From assembly GCF_003259225.1 (NCBI RefSeq), contig NZ_QHJF01000025.1, positions 42,410 through 106,409 on the forward strand: a stretch of DNA of 64,000 nt, written 5' to 3'. This document shows, one piece after another, positions 9,586 to 17,920 of the stretch (positions are counted from its first letter, which is position 1; each line of letters starts with the position of its first letter). Source of the stretch: Marinomonas arctica (GTDB lineage Bacteria; Pseudomonadota; Gammaproteobacteria; Pseudomonadales; Marinomonadaceae). The notes under the pieces were generated by a model. That model did no database searches, was not told the origin of the DNA, and saw nothing but the letters and a program-made list of their open reading frames with translations. A program made the position numbers and the translations under genes.

Positions 9586-11265
9586 TTATTTTTTGGGTGA
9601 AATACCGTAAACAGACGTGGTTCCACTGACTTCATTGCCAACAATTAATAATGCTTGGCCTGTTGGGCTGTCGTCTTTTGATACAAAGCTCATGCCCTCT
9701 GGACCAAGATCTCCAGCGGCTGAGGTTTCTACTTTTTCGTTGAAGTTACGGCTGGTTGAATATTGTACGAACTGGCTTTTTGCCGGTGTGGTGATGTCGT
9801 AAACCATGATGCCGCCAACACGTTCTAGACCAATGAATGCATAGGTACGACCATCGATTTGACCGAGAGTGAGCGCCTCTGGTTCTGGTCCTTTGTCATC
9901 ACTGCGGCCGTCTTCTTTATTTGAATCGTTTGAAGCATTAAAGCCATTTTTACCTAGTTGCTCGGCGGTAATACGTTCAAAATCGCTACCACTATCAAAC
10001 ACTTGCTCGCCTGTTTCGCCGTTCCAGATAGAGAATGAGCGTGCGCCGTAGCCGTATAGTTGAGTAAAGGTGCAGTTGGTTGGTGCGCCTTTGACTAGCT
10101 CACAATCTTTCGCGCCTAACGTACTGGTCATTTTCATACGGCCAAGGTTGTTGTCGTCCTCTAATTTGCCTTCAATGCTATGCTGTAGAGAGCTGGTGAG
10201 TGCAAGACGGCTGTTTAGTTCGGCAAGGTCTTTGACTCGGTATTCCTCGCTGAAACCTTTGTAGTCTCTTGAGTCGCCTTCATTGGCGGAAACGATATAG
10301 GTGCTGCCTGAAACGCTATAGGATGCGATGCTATCAGGCATGTATAAGCCTAATACTGGCCAGTTTTTTAGCTGAATGGTGTTATCTTTATCGCTTATGT
10401 CAAGCTCGTTGCCAGGTTGGTTATAGTCCTTTGTACCCAATGCCCAAATGGTTTCTACCGATTTTTGCTTGAGGTCAATTTTCGCAATGCCGTTATTTTC
10501 TTGTAAGGACACAAAAGCATAGCGATTATCTTCGGATACGGTGACGTACTCTGGTTCTAAATCTTGAGCAACACTGGCATTTGGGCCAAAAATACGCAAA
10601 CCTGCTGGGCGTTCTGCAGCTCGTGGGCCACCATTATTGAAGTCACGGAATGAAACGTTAGTGACGTCTTTTTGGCTTAATGTTTTGATGTCACTTGGAA
10701 GCGAGATAATGCTTACGCTGCCTTCAGGGTCGATCGTGTATTCATCGTTTGGCTCGCCTTCATTGGCAACAACAACCTGCTTACCATTGTGAGTAAAGGT
10801 CACCATATCCGGTAAAGCGCCCACCTTGACGGCTGTGATGAATTCATGGCCATCAACTTTGTAAAAAGCGATGTATCCCATGTCTTGTTTTACTTTGGCT
10901 TCAATAGCAACGGCCATTATGCCATCATGAACGCTGACACTATTGGCTGCGCCGAGCACGATTCCAGTTAAATTCGTGACATCCTTACTAACATCCAATG
11001 TCGTTATTTTGGTGGGAGATGCTGGGTTTTTCATCGATAAAACGTCTATTTTTCCCGAGTTTGCGTTCACTACAAAAGTTTCTTGTGTGTTTGCATCATA
11101 CGCCACAATTTCAGCCGCACTTGCACCAAAAACACCAGATTCATAACGACCTAAAAAGCTCAGCTCGATAGAAGACGTTGCGGACGGAGCGTCTGAATGA
11201 GTTGTGGTGCAGCCGCTAAGCAAGACAACGGTGGCGCATAATGGTAAGGCAATCGGTAAACGCAT
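9586..11265 (-). CDS. Lipoprotein with beta-propeller domain (choice-of-anchor I type)
   Basis: A 559-residue protein with a lipoprotein signal (MRLPIALPLCATVVLLSGC, lipobox LSGC), so it is probably anchored in the outer membrane facing the periplasm. The rest reads as a beta-propeller of the choice-of-anchor I type: repeated strands such as VVANEGEPNDEYTIDPEGSV, AFVSLQENNGIAKIDLK, IVSANEGDSRDYKGF and YAFIGLERVGGIMVYDI. The acidic ANEGD and NEGEP loops look like metal or ligand sites. Related proteins are described as phytase-like or alkaline-phosphatase-like, but the substrate here cannot be told from sequence. Start ATG 11265 has GGAGAG upstream. It is monocistronic between two terminators. 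Confidence 0.85.
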   Translation of the reverse strand: MRLPIALPLCATVVLLSGCTTTHSDAPSATSSIELSFLGRYESGVFGASAAEIVAYDANTQETFVVNANSGKIDVLSMKNPASPTKITTLDVSKDVTNLTGIVLGAANSVSVHDGIMAVAIEAKVKQDMGYIAFYKVDGHEFITAVKVGALPDMVTFTHNGKQVVVANEGEPNDEYTIDPEGSVSIISLPSDIKTLSQKDVTNVSFRDFNNGGPRAAERPAGLRIFGPNASVAQDLEPEYVTVSEDNRYAFVSLQENNGIAKIDLKQKSVETIWALGTKDYNQPGNELDISDKDNTIQLKNWPVLGLYMPDSIASYSVSGSTYIVSANEGDSRDYKGFSEEYRVKDLAELNSRLALTSSLQHSIEGKLEDDNNLGRMKMTSTLGAKDCELVKGAPTNCTFTQLYGYGARSFSIWNGETGEQVFDSGSDFERITAEQLGKNGFNASNDSNKEDGRSDDKGPEPEALTLGQIDGRTYAFIGLERVGGIMVYDITTPAKSQFVQYSTSRNFNEKVETSAAGDLGPEGMSFVSKDDSPTGQALLIVGNEVSGTTSVYGISPKK

Positions 11266-11332
11266 GGTAATCTCTCCAAAGGGATAAAATTTGAGGATCT
11301 ACACTAACGTTTAAATATGACAAAAAAGTGGC

Positions 11333-11364
11333 AAAGGGCAGTAAGTGTTTACTTACTGCCCTTT
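11333..11364 (-). terminator. Terminator of nudC
   Basis: A perfect 13-bp stem (AAAGGGCAGTAAG / CTTACTGCCCTTT) around a six-base loop. On the minus strand it is followed after GCCAC by a T run. It separates nudC from the lipoprotein gene. Confidence 0.8.
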
Positions 11365-11375
11365 CATAGTTGGTA

Positions 11376-12182
11376 TTAAGAGCGCTGAGCTTTGATGTGT
11401 GTGACATGCGCATTAATCAATTGTCCCGATATGGTCGCATTGTTCGGGATATTAGGTAGGGCATCAATGGAATACCAATGGGCCTCTTCTATTTCGCCTG
11501 GCGCGGGGACGATGTCGCCGCTTTTATAGTCGGCAAAAAATCCGACCATAAGCTGATGAGGAAACGACCAAGGTTGGCTGTCTACATAACGTATATTGGT
11601 TATTTCTAAGCCGACCTCTTCTTTTACTTCGCGAGCGACGGCTTGCTCTAAGGTTTCACCTGCTTCAACAAAGCCTGCGATATTACTGTATCTGTCTTTT
11701 GGGGCAAGGGGGCCACGAGCCAATAAGATTTGGTCTGCTTTTCTGATGGAGACAATAACGCAGGGGGAAATTCTTGGATAATGGCGTAGGTTGCAAGAGG
11801 GGCAAATTTTAGTGTGTTCTTTGGCGTGTTTTTCTTGCATGGCTGTGCCGCAGCGTCCACAGAACTGATGATCACGATCCCATGTAGACAGCTGATGTGC
11901 GCGACTTAATAAAATATAGTGCGGTTGATCTTGTAAGAAGAGCAACTCTCGCAAACCTATTTCACTGAATCCTTTTGGTACGGCATCAAAGCGGCAGACA
12001 AAAATGTCTTGTTCATGCCATTTGCCACAATAAACCGCGTTCATGTTTGAGTTGGGCTGAAAATGGGTAAATGGAATCAGAAACTGATCATCAGACTCAA
12101 TCAATACTTGGTTGCGATGTAGCAATATATAGAGCGCATTTTGATGGGGAAGCGGATGTGTTTGAGTGCCTATTTCTAACAT
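11376..12182 (-). CDS. nudC: NAD(+) diphosphatase / NAD-capped RNA decapping hydrolase NudC
   Basis: A 268-residue Nudix enzyme similar in size to E. coli NudC (257). NudC cleaves NADH and NAD and removes the NAD cap from RNA 5' ends. A zinc ribbon is visible as CGRC...CPSC around residues 110-130. The Nudix box matches GX5EX7REUXEEXGU in GFVEAGETLEQ then AVAREVKEEVGL, followed by the NudC-specific SQPWSFPHQLM segment. The zinc ribbon plus this SQPWPFPxS-like motif separates it from generic Nudix proteins. It lies downstream of tdh on the same strand with a hairpin between them, so it may be partly co-transcribed. The ribosome site is weak (GAG eight bases upstream). Confidence 0.94.
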   Translation of the reverse strand: MLEIGTQTHPLPHQNALYILLHRNQVLIESDDQFLIPFTHFQPNSNMNAVYCGKWHEQDIFVCRFDAVPKGFSEIGLRELLFLQDQPHYILLSRAHQLSTWDRDHQFCGRCGTAMQEKHAKEHTKICPSCNLRHYPRISPCVIVSIRKADQILLARGPLAPKDRYSNIAGFVEAGETLEQAVAREVKEEVGLEITNIRYVDSQPWSFPHQLMVGFFADYKSGDIVPAPGEIEEAHWYSIDALPNIPNNATISGQLINAHVTHIKAQRS

Positions 12183-12195
12183 ATGATTGCTCAGG

Positions 12196-12241
12196 TTGCG
12201 TCTAAAAGAATGACGCTAACGCGATCACTCTTTAGACGCAA
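12196..12241 (-). repeat. Imperfect inverted repeat between tdh and nudC
   Basis: TTGCGTCTAAA (12196-12206) pairs with TTTAGACGCAA (12231-12241), and the inner parts partly pair too. There is no following T run in either direction, so it may be an attenuator, an mRNA stabiliser or a factor-dependent terminator rather than an intrinsic one. Confidence 0.5.
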
Positions 12242-12255
12242 TAACTAAGATGGAT

Positions 12256-13281
12256 TTAATTCCAATCTAGTATCACTTTGCCTGACTGTCCTGATCCCAT
12301 GGTGTCAAAGCCTTGTTGAAATTCGTCCACTTTAAAGCGGTGGGTAATGATTGGACTGATGTCTAAGCCGGATTGCAACATAGCGATCATCTTGTACCAG
12401 GTTTCGAACATTTCTCGTCCGTAAATGCCTTTAATGATGAGGCCCTTAAAGATGACTTGGTTCCAGTCAATCAAGGTGTCTTTACTGGGAATGCCAAGCA
12501 TGGCAATCTTTCCACCATGGTTCATGCATTCAAGCATGGAGCGAAAAGCCATGTCATTGCCGGACATTTCTAACCCCACATCAAAGCCTTCAGACATGCC
12601 TATTTCGCCCATCACGTCTTTGAGTGATTCTCGACTGACGTTGACCGTTCGTGTGGCGCCCATTTTCTTCGCCAAGTCCAAGCGGAAATCATTGACATCC
12701 GTGATGACAACATTGCGTGCGCCAACGTGCTTTGCAATCGCCGCGGCCATGGCACCAATAGGGCCAGCACCGGTGATAAGCACATCTTCACCAATCAAAT
12801 CAAACGATAACGCTGTGTGTGTCGCATTGCCGAAAGGGTCTAAGATAGCGGCCATGTCGTCGCTGATACTGCTGGGGATTTTGAAAGCATTGCTCGCTGG
12901 TATGACTAAATATTGAGCAAATGCACCATTGCGATTGACACCGACACCAAGTGTTTTACGGCATAGATGGCGGCGTCCTGCACGACAATTTCGACAATGT
13001 CCGCAGGTGATGTGGCCTTCACCTGAAACGCGATCACCGATTTTAAAGCCTGTTACTTCTGGGCCAATTTCTACGATTTCGCCAACAAATTCATGTCCCA
13101 CCGTCATTGGCACCGGAATGCTATTCTGTGCCCAATCATCCCAGTGATAAATGTGCATGTCGGTTCCGCAAATAGCGGTTTTACGTATCTTGATGACCAC
13201 ATCGTTATGACCACATTCTGGGTGGGCGACGTCTGTCATCCAAATGCCTTTTTCGGCATGTAACTTTGCAAGTGCTTTCAT
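12256..13281 (-). CDS. tdh: L-threonine 3-dehydrogenase
   Basis: This 341-residue zinc-dependent medium-chain dehydrogenase has exactly the E. coli Tdh length. It oxidises L-threonine with NAD to 2-amino-3-ketobutyrate. Visible are the catalytic-zinc residues C-G-T-D ([15 protein letters not shown]), GHEFVGEI, the structural zinc cluster [15 protein letters not shown], and the Rossmann motif [10 protein letters not shown]. It overlaps the end of kbl by four bases (ATGA), with GAGGG upstream, so the two are translationally coupled: Kbl consumes the unstable product of Tdh. Highly confident from motifs, length and context. Confidence 0.97.
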   Translation of the reverse strand: MKALAKLHAEKGIWMTDVAHPECGHNDVVIKIRKTAICGTDMHIYHWDDWAQNSIPVPMTVGHEFVGEIVEIGPEVTGFKIGDRVSGEGHITCGHCRNCRAGRRHLCRKTLGVGVNRNGAFAQYLVIPASNAFKIPSSISDDMAAILDPFGNATHTALSFDLIGEDVLITGAGPIGAMAAAIAKHVGARNVVITDVNDFRLDLAKKMGATRTVNVSRESLKDVMGEIGMSEGFDVGLEMSGNDMAFRSMLECMNHGGKIAMLGIPSKDTLIDWNQVIFKGLIIKGIYGREMFETWYKMIAMLQSGLDISPIITHRFKVDEFQQGFDTMGSGQSGKVILDWN

Positions 13282-14489
13282 TCTGATTTTCCCTCAATAA
13301 TACCCAGTTCGCGGCCAATTTTCGCAAAAGCGGTAATGGCGCGATCAAGCTGTTCCGTGGTCAGTGATGCGGACATTTGTGTACGAATTCTTGCTTTTCC
13401 CATCGGGACAACCGGATAGGCAAAACCCGTCACAAAAATCCCTTCTTCGTATAGCGCATTTGCCATTTCTTGTGCGAGATTGGCGTCGCCTAAAATAACA
13501 GGAATGATAGGGTGATCGCCAGCGACAAGATCAAAGCCTAACGCGCTCATGTGAGAGCGAAAGTATTGGCTATTTTGCTTGAGCTGCTCTCTGGCTGCTG
13601 CGCCAGTCTTAAGTGACTGAAGAATGTGTAAGCTGGTGGCTGTAATAACAGGTGCAAGCGAGTTAGAAAATAGATAAGGTCGAGATCGTTGGCGTAGCCA
13701 GTCGACGATACTTTTGGAGGCGCTGGTGTAGCCGCCAGAGGCACCGCCAAGCGCTTTACCCAAGGTACCGGTCATAATGTCAATACGCCCTAGTACATCG
13801 CAGTATTCATGGCTGCCACGGCCATTTTCGCCCAAAAAGCCTACCGCATGAGAGTCGTCTACCATAACAAGTGCATCATATTGATCGGCAAGGTCACAGA
13901 TGGATTTTAAATCGGCGATGATGCCATCCATAGAAAACACCCCATCGGTGACGATGAGCTTGGTTTTTGCGCCGTCTTTATCGGCTTGTTGTAGCTTGGC
14001 TTCTAATTCGCTCATGTCATTATTGGCATAGCGATAACGCTTAGCTTTACATAGGCGAATGCCATCAATGATGCTGGCATGATTGAGCGCATCACTGATG
14101 ACGGCGTCTTCTTCTCCTAATAAGGTTTCAAACAAGCCTCCGTTTGCATCGAAGCAAGACGAATATAAAATGGTGTCTTCCATATGCAAAAAGTCACTCA
14201 GGCTTTTTTCTAACTCAGTGTGTATGTCTTGAGTGCCGCAAATAAATCGCACGGATGCCATGCCATAGCCATATTTATTCAGAGCGTCATGAGCCGCTTC
14301 TGTGACATTAGTGGCGTTAGCGAGCCCTAGGTAATTGTTAGCGCATAAATTGATTAAAAGCGTGTTGTCCGCGGTTTTAATCTGACTGGCTTGTGGCGTG
14401 ATAAGCGGGCGCTCTTTTTTATAAAGGCCTTCTTGCTTAAGGGTTTGGAGTTGATTTTCCAAATGCTGATAAAAAGCTGATTTGCTCAT
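13278..14489 (-). CDS. kbl: Glycine C-acetyltransferase (2-amino-3-ketobutyrate CoA ligase)
   Basis: A 403-residue PLP enzyme of the alpha-oxoamine synthase family; E. coli Kbl has 398. It splits 2-amino-3-ketobutyrate with CoA into glycine and acetyl-CoA. The PLP lysine lies in [14 protein letters not shown]; other family segments are [34 protein letters not shown] and [13 protein letters not shown]. It is the first gene of kbl-tdh; AGAGGA lies upstream of ATG 14489. No transcription-factor gene sits next to the operon, and I see no clear Lrp or other operator in the ~190 bp upstream region. Confidence 0.97.
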   Translation of the reverse strand: MSKSAFYQHLENQLQTLKQEGLYKKERPLITPQASQIKTADNTLLINLCANNYLGLANATNVTEAAHDALNKYGYGMASVRFICGTQDIHTELEKSLSDFLHMEDTILYSSCFDANGGLFETLLGEEDAVISDALNHASIIDGIRLCKAKRYRYANNDMSELEAKLQQADKDGAKTKLIVTDGVFSMDGIIADLKSICDLADQYDALVMVDDSHAVGFLGENGRGSHEYCDVLGRIDIMTGTLGKALGGASGGYTSASKSIVDWLRQRSRPYLFSNSLAPVITATSLHILQSLKTGAAAREQLKQNSQYFRSHMSALGFDLVAGDHPIIPVILGDANLAQEMANALYEEGIFVTGFAYPVVPMGKARIRTQMSASLTTEQLDRAITAFAKIGRELGIIEGKSE

Positions 14490-14684
14490 ATTTTGTCCTC
14501 TTGTGGAGATGTGTGTCCTTTTTATTATGAATTCCTTCTTTCTTGAGTGTAGGTGGGCAGCCTAACAGTGAGTAGATGCAGTGGCATAGAAAAATGGGCA
14601 TAACAGTTGTGGGTTGTGACATGCTGGTCATGTCGCCGCTTCGTCCGTAGAATGAGGACAAAGATTAAACAAAAAGGAAAAGAT

Positions 14685-15755
14685 ATGTTATCAACGGTTC
14701 GCTTTAGTGGTCTTGTGTTAGGGACGGCGCTCAGCGCCAGTATAACGGTTCAGGCGCAAGATTATTTGCCCATTCTGCAATACCATCATGTCAGCGCGAG
14801 TTCGCCTGCGTCAACATCTGTGACGCCCGAGCAGTTTATGGAACATATGGATTATCTTAAAAGCTCAGGATTTCAGGTTGTTGACCTGCGCTCTGCGTTG
14901 GATGATTTAAAGGCGAACAAGCCGTTGCCGGACAAAGCCGTCGCTATTTCCTTTGATGATGCTTATCAAAGTATTTATCAAGCGGGTTTTCCAATACTAA
15001 AAGAAAGAAACTTCCCTTTTACGGTTTTTATCAACACAGAGCCAGTAGAGCGTAACAGTTCAAGCTTTTTGACCTGGGCGCAAATGAAAGAGATGCAAGC
15101 CAACGGTGGCGTGTTTGCTAATCATACTGTTAACCATCCTTATATGTTGAGAAAGGAGAGTGGTGAAAGCGATGGTGATTGGCTAGCGCGCATGGAAAAG
15201 GAAGTCGACACAGTGGAAGCTTTATTGGTGAAGCATTTAGGTCATTCTCCTAAAATGCTGGCTTACCCTTATGGCGAATCAGATCGTCAAATTCGCACCA
15301 TGATGAAGGAAAAAGACATTATTGCTTTTGGGCAGCAATCTGGCGTCGTTAGCGCGGATTCTGATTTTGAAAACTTGCCTCGTTTTCCGGCTGCTGGCTC
15401 CTATGCTAATTTATCGACATTAAAAACTAAGTTAGACGCAAAGCCGATGCCTTTACTGTCAGAGAAGACGGGAGGGGATTATGCAACCGATCAGCCTGTT
15501 TCTATTCAGTTAACTTTCAAGGAAGGGAAATATCGTTTTAAGGATTTAACCTGTTACGTGTCTGGACAGGGTAAGGCGACATTAGATTGGGTTTCAGATG
15601 TTGAGGTGGTTGCCACTGCTGATAAGCCGTTTGGCGTGGGCAGAGGCCGTATTAACTGCACTATGCCGGATGAATCAGGACAGCATTACTACTGGTATTC
15701 TAATGTTTGGATACGTTCTTCCCCTGAACAAGGCTACGTAAGTGAAAAAAGTTAA
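14685..15755 (+). CDS. Secreted polysaccharide deacetylase family protein
   Basis: A 356-residue protein with a signal peptide (MLSTVRFSGLVLGTALSASI, cleavage near VQAQ-DY). The NodB-type carbohydrate esterase 4 fold is visible: catalytic Asp region AISFDDAYQS, the metal histidines in ANHTVNHP (H-x3-H), and AYPYGESD. The opening LPILQYHHVS is typical of PgaB-like and peptidoglycan/chitin deacetylases. The last ~100 residues (from about KTGGDYATDQ) look like a separate beta-sandwich domain. It probably removes acetyl groups from a cell-surface or extracellular polysaccharide; no pga genes are nearby. ATG 14685 is chosen because AAAAAGGAAAAG lies right upstream and the signal peptide begins there. 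Confidence 0.88.
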   Translation: MLSTVRFSGLVLGTALSASITVQAQDYLPILQYHHVSASSPASTSVTPEQFMEHMDYLKSSGFQVVDLRSALDDLKANKPLPDKAVAISFDDAYQSIYQAGFPILKERNFPFTVFINTEPVERNSSSFLTWAQMKEMQANGGVFANHTVNHPYMLRKESGESDGDWLARMEKEVDTVEALLVKHLGHSPKMLAYPYGESDRQIRTMMKEKDIIAFGQQSGVVSADSDFENLPRFPAAGSYANLSTLKTKLDAKPMPLLSEKTGGDYATDQPVSIQLTFKEGKYRFKDLTCYVSGQGKATLDWVSDVEVVATADKPFGVGRGRINCTMPDESGQHYYWYSNVWIRSSPEQGYVSEKS

Positions 15756-15773
15756 ACTTTTTTAAAAAAAATG

Positions 15774-15802
15774 TTGCACTGAAATTTCAAATCAGTATTA
15801 TA
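15774..15802 (+). promoter_or_regulatory. Promoter of the tRNA array
   Basis: TTGCAC at 15774-15779 and TATTAT at 15796-15801 are separated by 16 bp. The region after the -10 (CACCTCGCTCGC) is GC-rich, like the discriminators of stable-RNA promoters under stringent control. The first tRNA begins 16 bp further on. Confidence 0.65.
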
Positions 15803-15817
15803 CACCTCGCTCGCAAC

Positions 15818-15908
15818 GGAGGGGTGGCAGAGCGGTTTAATGCACCGGTCTTGAAAACCGGCGTAGGTTAGTAGCCTACCGAGAGTTCGAATCTCTCCTC
15901 CTCCGCCA
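15818..15908 (+). tRNA. tRNA-Ser (anticodon TGA)
   Basis: A full class II cloverleaf with acceptor GGAGGGG paired to CTCCTCC, anticodon loop CTTGAAA, a long variable arm and encoded CCA. It is the first tRNA of the array and is outside the repeated unit. Confidence 0.97.
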
Positions 15909-15949
15909 TCTTCCTTCGGGAAGTATGTTGCAGCAAAGATAAAATTAGT

Positions 15950-16025
15950 TCCTCGATAGCTCAGTTGGTAGAGCAAATGACTGTTAATCATTGGGTCACT
16001 GGTTCGAGTCCAGTTCGAGGAGCCA
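15950..16025 (+). tRNA. tRNA-Asn (GTT), copy 1
   Basis: Acceptor TCCTCGA pairs with TCGAGGA, the anticodon loop is CTGTTAA, and CCA is encoded. Confidence 0.97.
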
Positions 16026-16026
16026 T

Positions 16027-16103
16027 CGGAGTATAGCGCAGTCTGGTAGCGCGCCTGCTTTGGGAGCAGGATGTCGGGGGTTCGAATCCCTCTACTCCGA
16101 CCA
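16027..16103 (+). tRNA. tRNA-Pro (TGG), copy 1
   Basis: Acceptor CGGAGTA pairs with TACTCCG, the anticodon loop is TTTGGGA, and CCA is encoded. It starts one base after tRNA-Asn. Confidence 0.97.
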
Positions 16104-16129
16104 TTAATTTTATCATCACCATTAGTAAT

Positions 16130-16206
16130 GGTGGGCGTAGCTCAGTTGGTAGAGCTCCGGATTGTGATTCCGGCGGTCGTGGGTTCAAGCCCCATCGTCC
16201 ACCCCA
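16130..16206 (+). tRNA. tRNA-His (GTG), copy 1
   Basis: The extra G at -1 opposite C73, needed for histidyl charging, is encoded: GGTGGGCG pairs with CGTCCACC. The anticodon is GTG in GGATTGTGATTCC, and CCA is encoded. Confidence 0.97.
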
Positions 16207-16219
16207 TTACTTGATAGTT

Positions 16220-16295
16220 GGGTCGTTAGCTCAGTTGGTAGAGCAGTTGACTTTTAATCAATTGGTCACTGGTTCGAATCCAGTACGACCCACCA
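16220..16295 (+). tRNA. tRNA-Lys (TTT), copy 1
   Basis: Acceptor GGGTCGT pairs with ACGACCC, the anticodon loop is CTTTTAA, and CCA is encoded. Confidence 0.97.
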
Positions 16296-16336
16296 ACTAT
16301 CTCACAAAGCTTTTATTCTGTACTAGCCTGATTAAT

Positions 16337-16412
16337 TCCTCGATAGCTCAGTTGGTAGAGCAAATGACTGTTAATCATTGGGTCACTGGTTCGAGTCCAG
16401 TTCGAGGAGCCA
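16337..16412 (+). tRNA. tRNA-Asn (GTT), copy 2
   Basis: Identical to copy 1, displaced by 387 bp. Confidence 0.97.
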
Positions 16413-16413
16413 T

Positions 16414-16490
16414 CGGAGTATAGCGCAGTCTGGTAGCGCGCCTGCTTTGGGAGCAGGATGTCGGGGGTTCGAATCCCTCTACTCCGACCA
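16414..16490 (+). tRNA. tRNA-Pro (TGG), copy 2
   Basis: Identical to copy 1, displaced by 387 bp. Confidence 0.97.
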
Positions 16491-16516
16491 TCAATTTTAT
16501 CATCACCATTAGTAAT

Positions 16517-16593
16517 GGTGGGCGTAGCTCAGTTGGTAGAGCTCCGGATTGTGATTCCGGCGGTCGTGGGTTCAAGCCCCATCGTCCACCCCA
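16517..16593 (+). tRNA. tRNA-His (GTG), copy 2
   Basis: Identical to copy 1, displaced by 387 bp. Confidence 0.97.
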
Positions 16594-16606
16594 TTACTTG
16601 ATAGTT

Positions 16607-16682
16607 GGGTCGTTAGCTCAGTTGGTAGAGCAGTTGACTTTTAATCAATTGGTCACTGGTTCGAATCCAGTACGACCCACCA
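16607..16682 (+). tRNA. tRNA-Lys (TTT), copy 2
   Basis: Identical to copy 1, displaced by 387 bp. Confidence 0.97.
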
Positions 16683-16723
16683 ACTATCTCACAAAGCTTT
16701 TATTCTGTACTAGCCTGATTAAT

Positions 16724-16799
16724 TCCTCGATAGCTCAGTTGGTAGAGCAAATGACTGTTAATCATTGGGTCACTGGTTCGAGTCCAGTTCGAGGAGCCA
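16724..16799 (+). tRNA. tRNA-Asn (GTT), copy 3
   Basis: Identical to copy 1, displaced by 774 bp. Confidence 0.97.
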
Positions 16800-16800
16800 T

Positions 16801-16877
16801 CGGAGTATAGCGCAGTCTGGTAGCGCGCCTGCTTTGGGAGCAGGATGTCGGGGGTTCGAATCCCTCTACTCCGACCA
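16801..16877 (+). tRNA. tRNA-Pro (TGG), copy 3
   Basis: Identical to copy 1, displaced by 774 bp. Confidence 0.97.
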
Positions 16878-16903
16878 TCAGTTTTATCATCACCATTAGT
16901 AAT

Positions 16904-16980
16904 GGTGGGCGTAGCTCAGTTGGTAGAGCTCCGGATTGTGATTCCGGCGGTCGTGGGTTCAAGCCCCATCGTCCACCCCA
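16904..16980 (+). tRNA. tRNA-His (GTG), copy 3
   Basis: Identical to copy 1, displaced by 774 bp. This is the last His copy; the fourth unit lacks it. Confidence 0.97.
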
Positions 16981-16993
16981 TTACTTGATAGTT

Positions 16994-17069
16994 GGGTCGT
17001 TAGCTCAGTTGGTAGAGCAGTTGACTTTTAATCAATTGGTCACTGGTTCGAATCCAGTACGACCCACCA
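16994..17069 (+). tRNA. tRNA-Lys (TTT), copy 3
   Basis: Identical to copy 1, displaced by 774 bp. Confidence 0.97.
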
Positions 17070-17110
17070 ACTATCTCACAAAGCTTTTATTCTGTACTAG
17101 CCTGATTAAT

Positions 17111-17186
17111 TCCTCGATAGCTCAGTTGGTAGAGCAAATGACTGTTAATCATTGGGTCACTGGTTCGAGTCCAGTTCGAGGAGCCA
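17111..17186 (+). tRNA. tRNA-Asn (GTT), copy 4
   Basis: Identical to copy 1, displaced by 1161 bp. It belongs to the partial fourth unit. Confidence 0.97.
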
Positions 17187-17187
17187 T

Positions 17188-17264
17188 CGGAGTATAGCGC
17201 AGTCTGGTAGCGCGCCTGCTTTGGGAGCAGGATGTCGGGGGTTCGAATCCCTCTACTCCGACCA
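17188..17264 (+). tRNA. tRNA-Pro (TGG), copy 4
   Basis: Identical to copy 1. The unit periodicity breaks a few bases after this gene. Confidence 0.97.
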
Positions 17265-17292
17265 TCAGTAAATAAAGAATTCTTCATAGAGC

Positions 17293-17368
17293 GGGTCGTT
17301 AGCTCAGTTGGTAGAGCAGTTGACTTTTAATCAATTGGTCACTGGTTCGAATCCAGTACGACCCACCA
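17293..17368 (+). tRNA. tRNA-Lys (TTT), copy 4
   Basis: The same tRNA-Lys sequence, but placed 28 bp after tRNA-Pro in a different flank, without tRNA-His before it. It is the last gene of the array. No hairpin terminator follows, only a pyrimidine-rich stretch leading into the CTTGC repeat. Confidence 0.97.
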
Positions 17369-17430
17369 TTCTATTTTATCTATTCTCTTTGTTTTGTCTT
17401 TACACCTCTCGTTTTCTCTGTATTTTAAAA

Positions 17431-17920
17431 CTTGCCTTGCCTTGCCTTGCCTTGCCTTGCCTTGCCTTGCCTTGCCTTGCCTTGCCTTGCCTTGCCTTGC
17501 CTTGCCTTGCCTTGCCTTGCCTTGCCTTGCCTTGCCTTGCCTTGCCTTGCCTTGCCTTGCCTTGCCTTGCCTTGCCTTGCCTTGCCTTGCCTTGCCTTGC
17601 CTTGCCTTGCCTTGCCTTGCCTTGCCTTGCCTTGCCTTGCCTTGCCTTGCCTTGCCTTGCCTTGCCTTGCCTTGCCTTGCCTTGCCTTGCCTTGCCTTGC
17701 CTTGCCTTGCCTTGCCTTGCCTTGCCTTGCCTTGCCTTGCCTTGCCTTGCCTTGCCTTGCCTTGCCTTGCCTTGCCTTGCCTTGCCTTGCCTTGCCTTGC
17801 CTTGCCTTGCCTTGCCTTGCCTTGCCTTGCCTTGCCTTGCCTTGCCTTGCCTTGCCTTGCCTTGCCTTGCCTTGCCTTGCCTTGCCTTGCCTTGCCTTGC
17901 CTTGCCTTGCCTTGCCTTGC
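17431..17920. repeat. Pentanucleotide tandem repeat (CTTGC)98, 490 bp, perfect
   Basis: Ninety-eight uninterrupted copies of CTTGC (GCAAG on the other strand) with no variant unit seen. The + strand is 40% C, 40% T, 20% G and has no A. All three + frames read (LALPC)n and the minus frames read (KARQG)n, because the unit contains no stop codon in any frame; none of these is a credible gene. The array begins 62 bp after the last tRNA of the + strand array and points toward tRNA-Tyr on the opposite strand. Copy number is likely unstable through slippage, and the assembled length may be approximate. Confidence 0.97.

Larger units (their letters stand above)
15950..17264 (+). repeat. Tandem 387-bp tRNA repeat, three full copies plus a partial fourth
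   Basis: The unit Asn-Pro-His-Lys with its spacers recurs with period 387 bp at 15950, 16337 and 16724. A fourth, partial copy (17111-17264) carries only Asn and Pro. The tRNA genes are identical between copies as read; the spacer after tRNA-Pro changes stepwise (TTAATTTT, TCAATTTT, TCAGTTTT, then TCAGTAAA), which suggests successive unequal crossovers. Confidence 0.95.

Noticed and set aside
11266..11332. Pho box upstream of the beta-propeller lipoprotein gene
   Set aside because: Only one half site (TTGTCAT on the minus strand) is visible; the second half does not match.
12425..12916. A 163-residue frame antisense to tdh
   Set aside because: It lies fully inside a well-supported gene and has no recognisable motif.
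15950..17264. CRISPR array
   Set aside because: The regular repeats are tRNA genes with identical spacers, not short repeats with unique spacers; no cas genes are present.
15988..17287. Repeated 60-70-residue frames across the tRNA array, on both strands (products beginning MNPRPPESQSGALPTEL or MIVGSLAQLVEQLTFN)
   Set aside because: They are translations of tRNA genes and their complements. Such tRNA-derived strings are known annotation artefacts.
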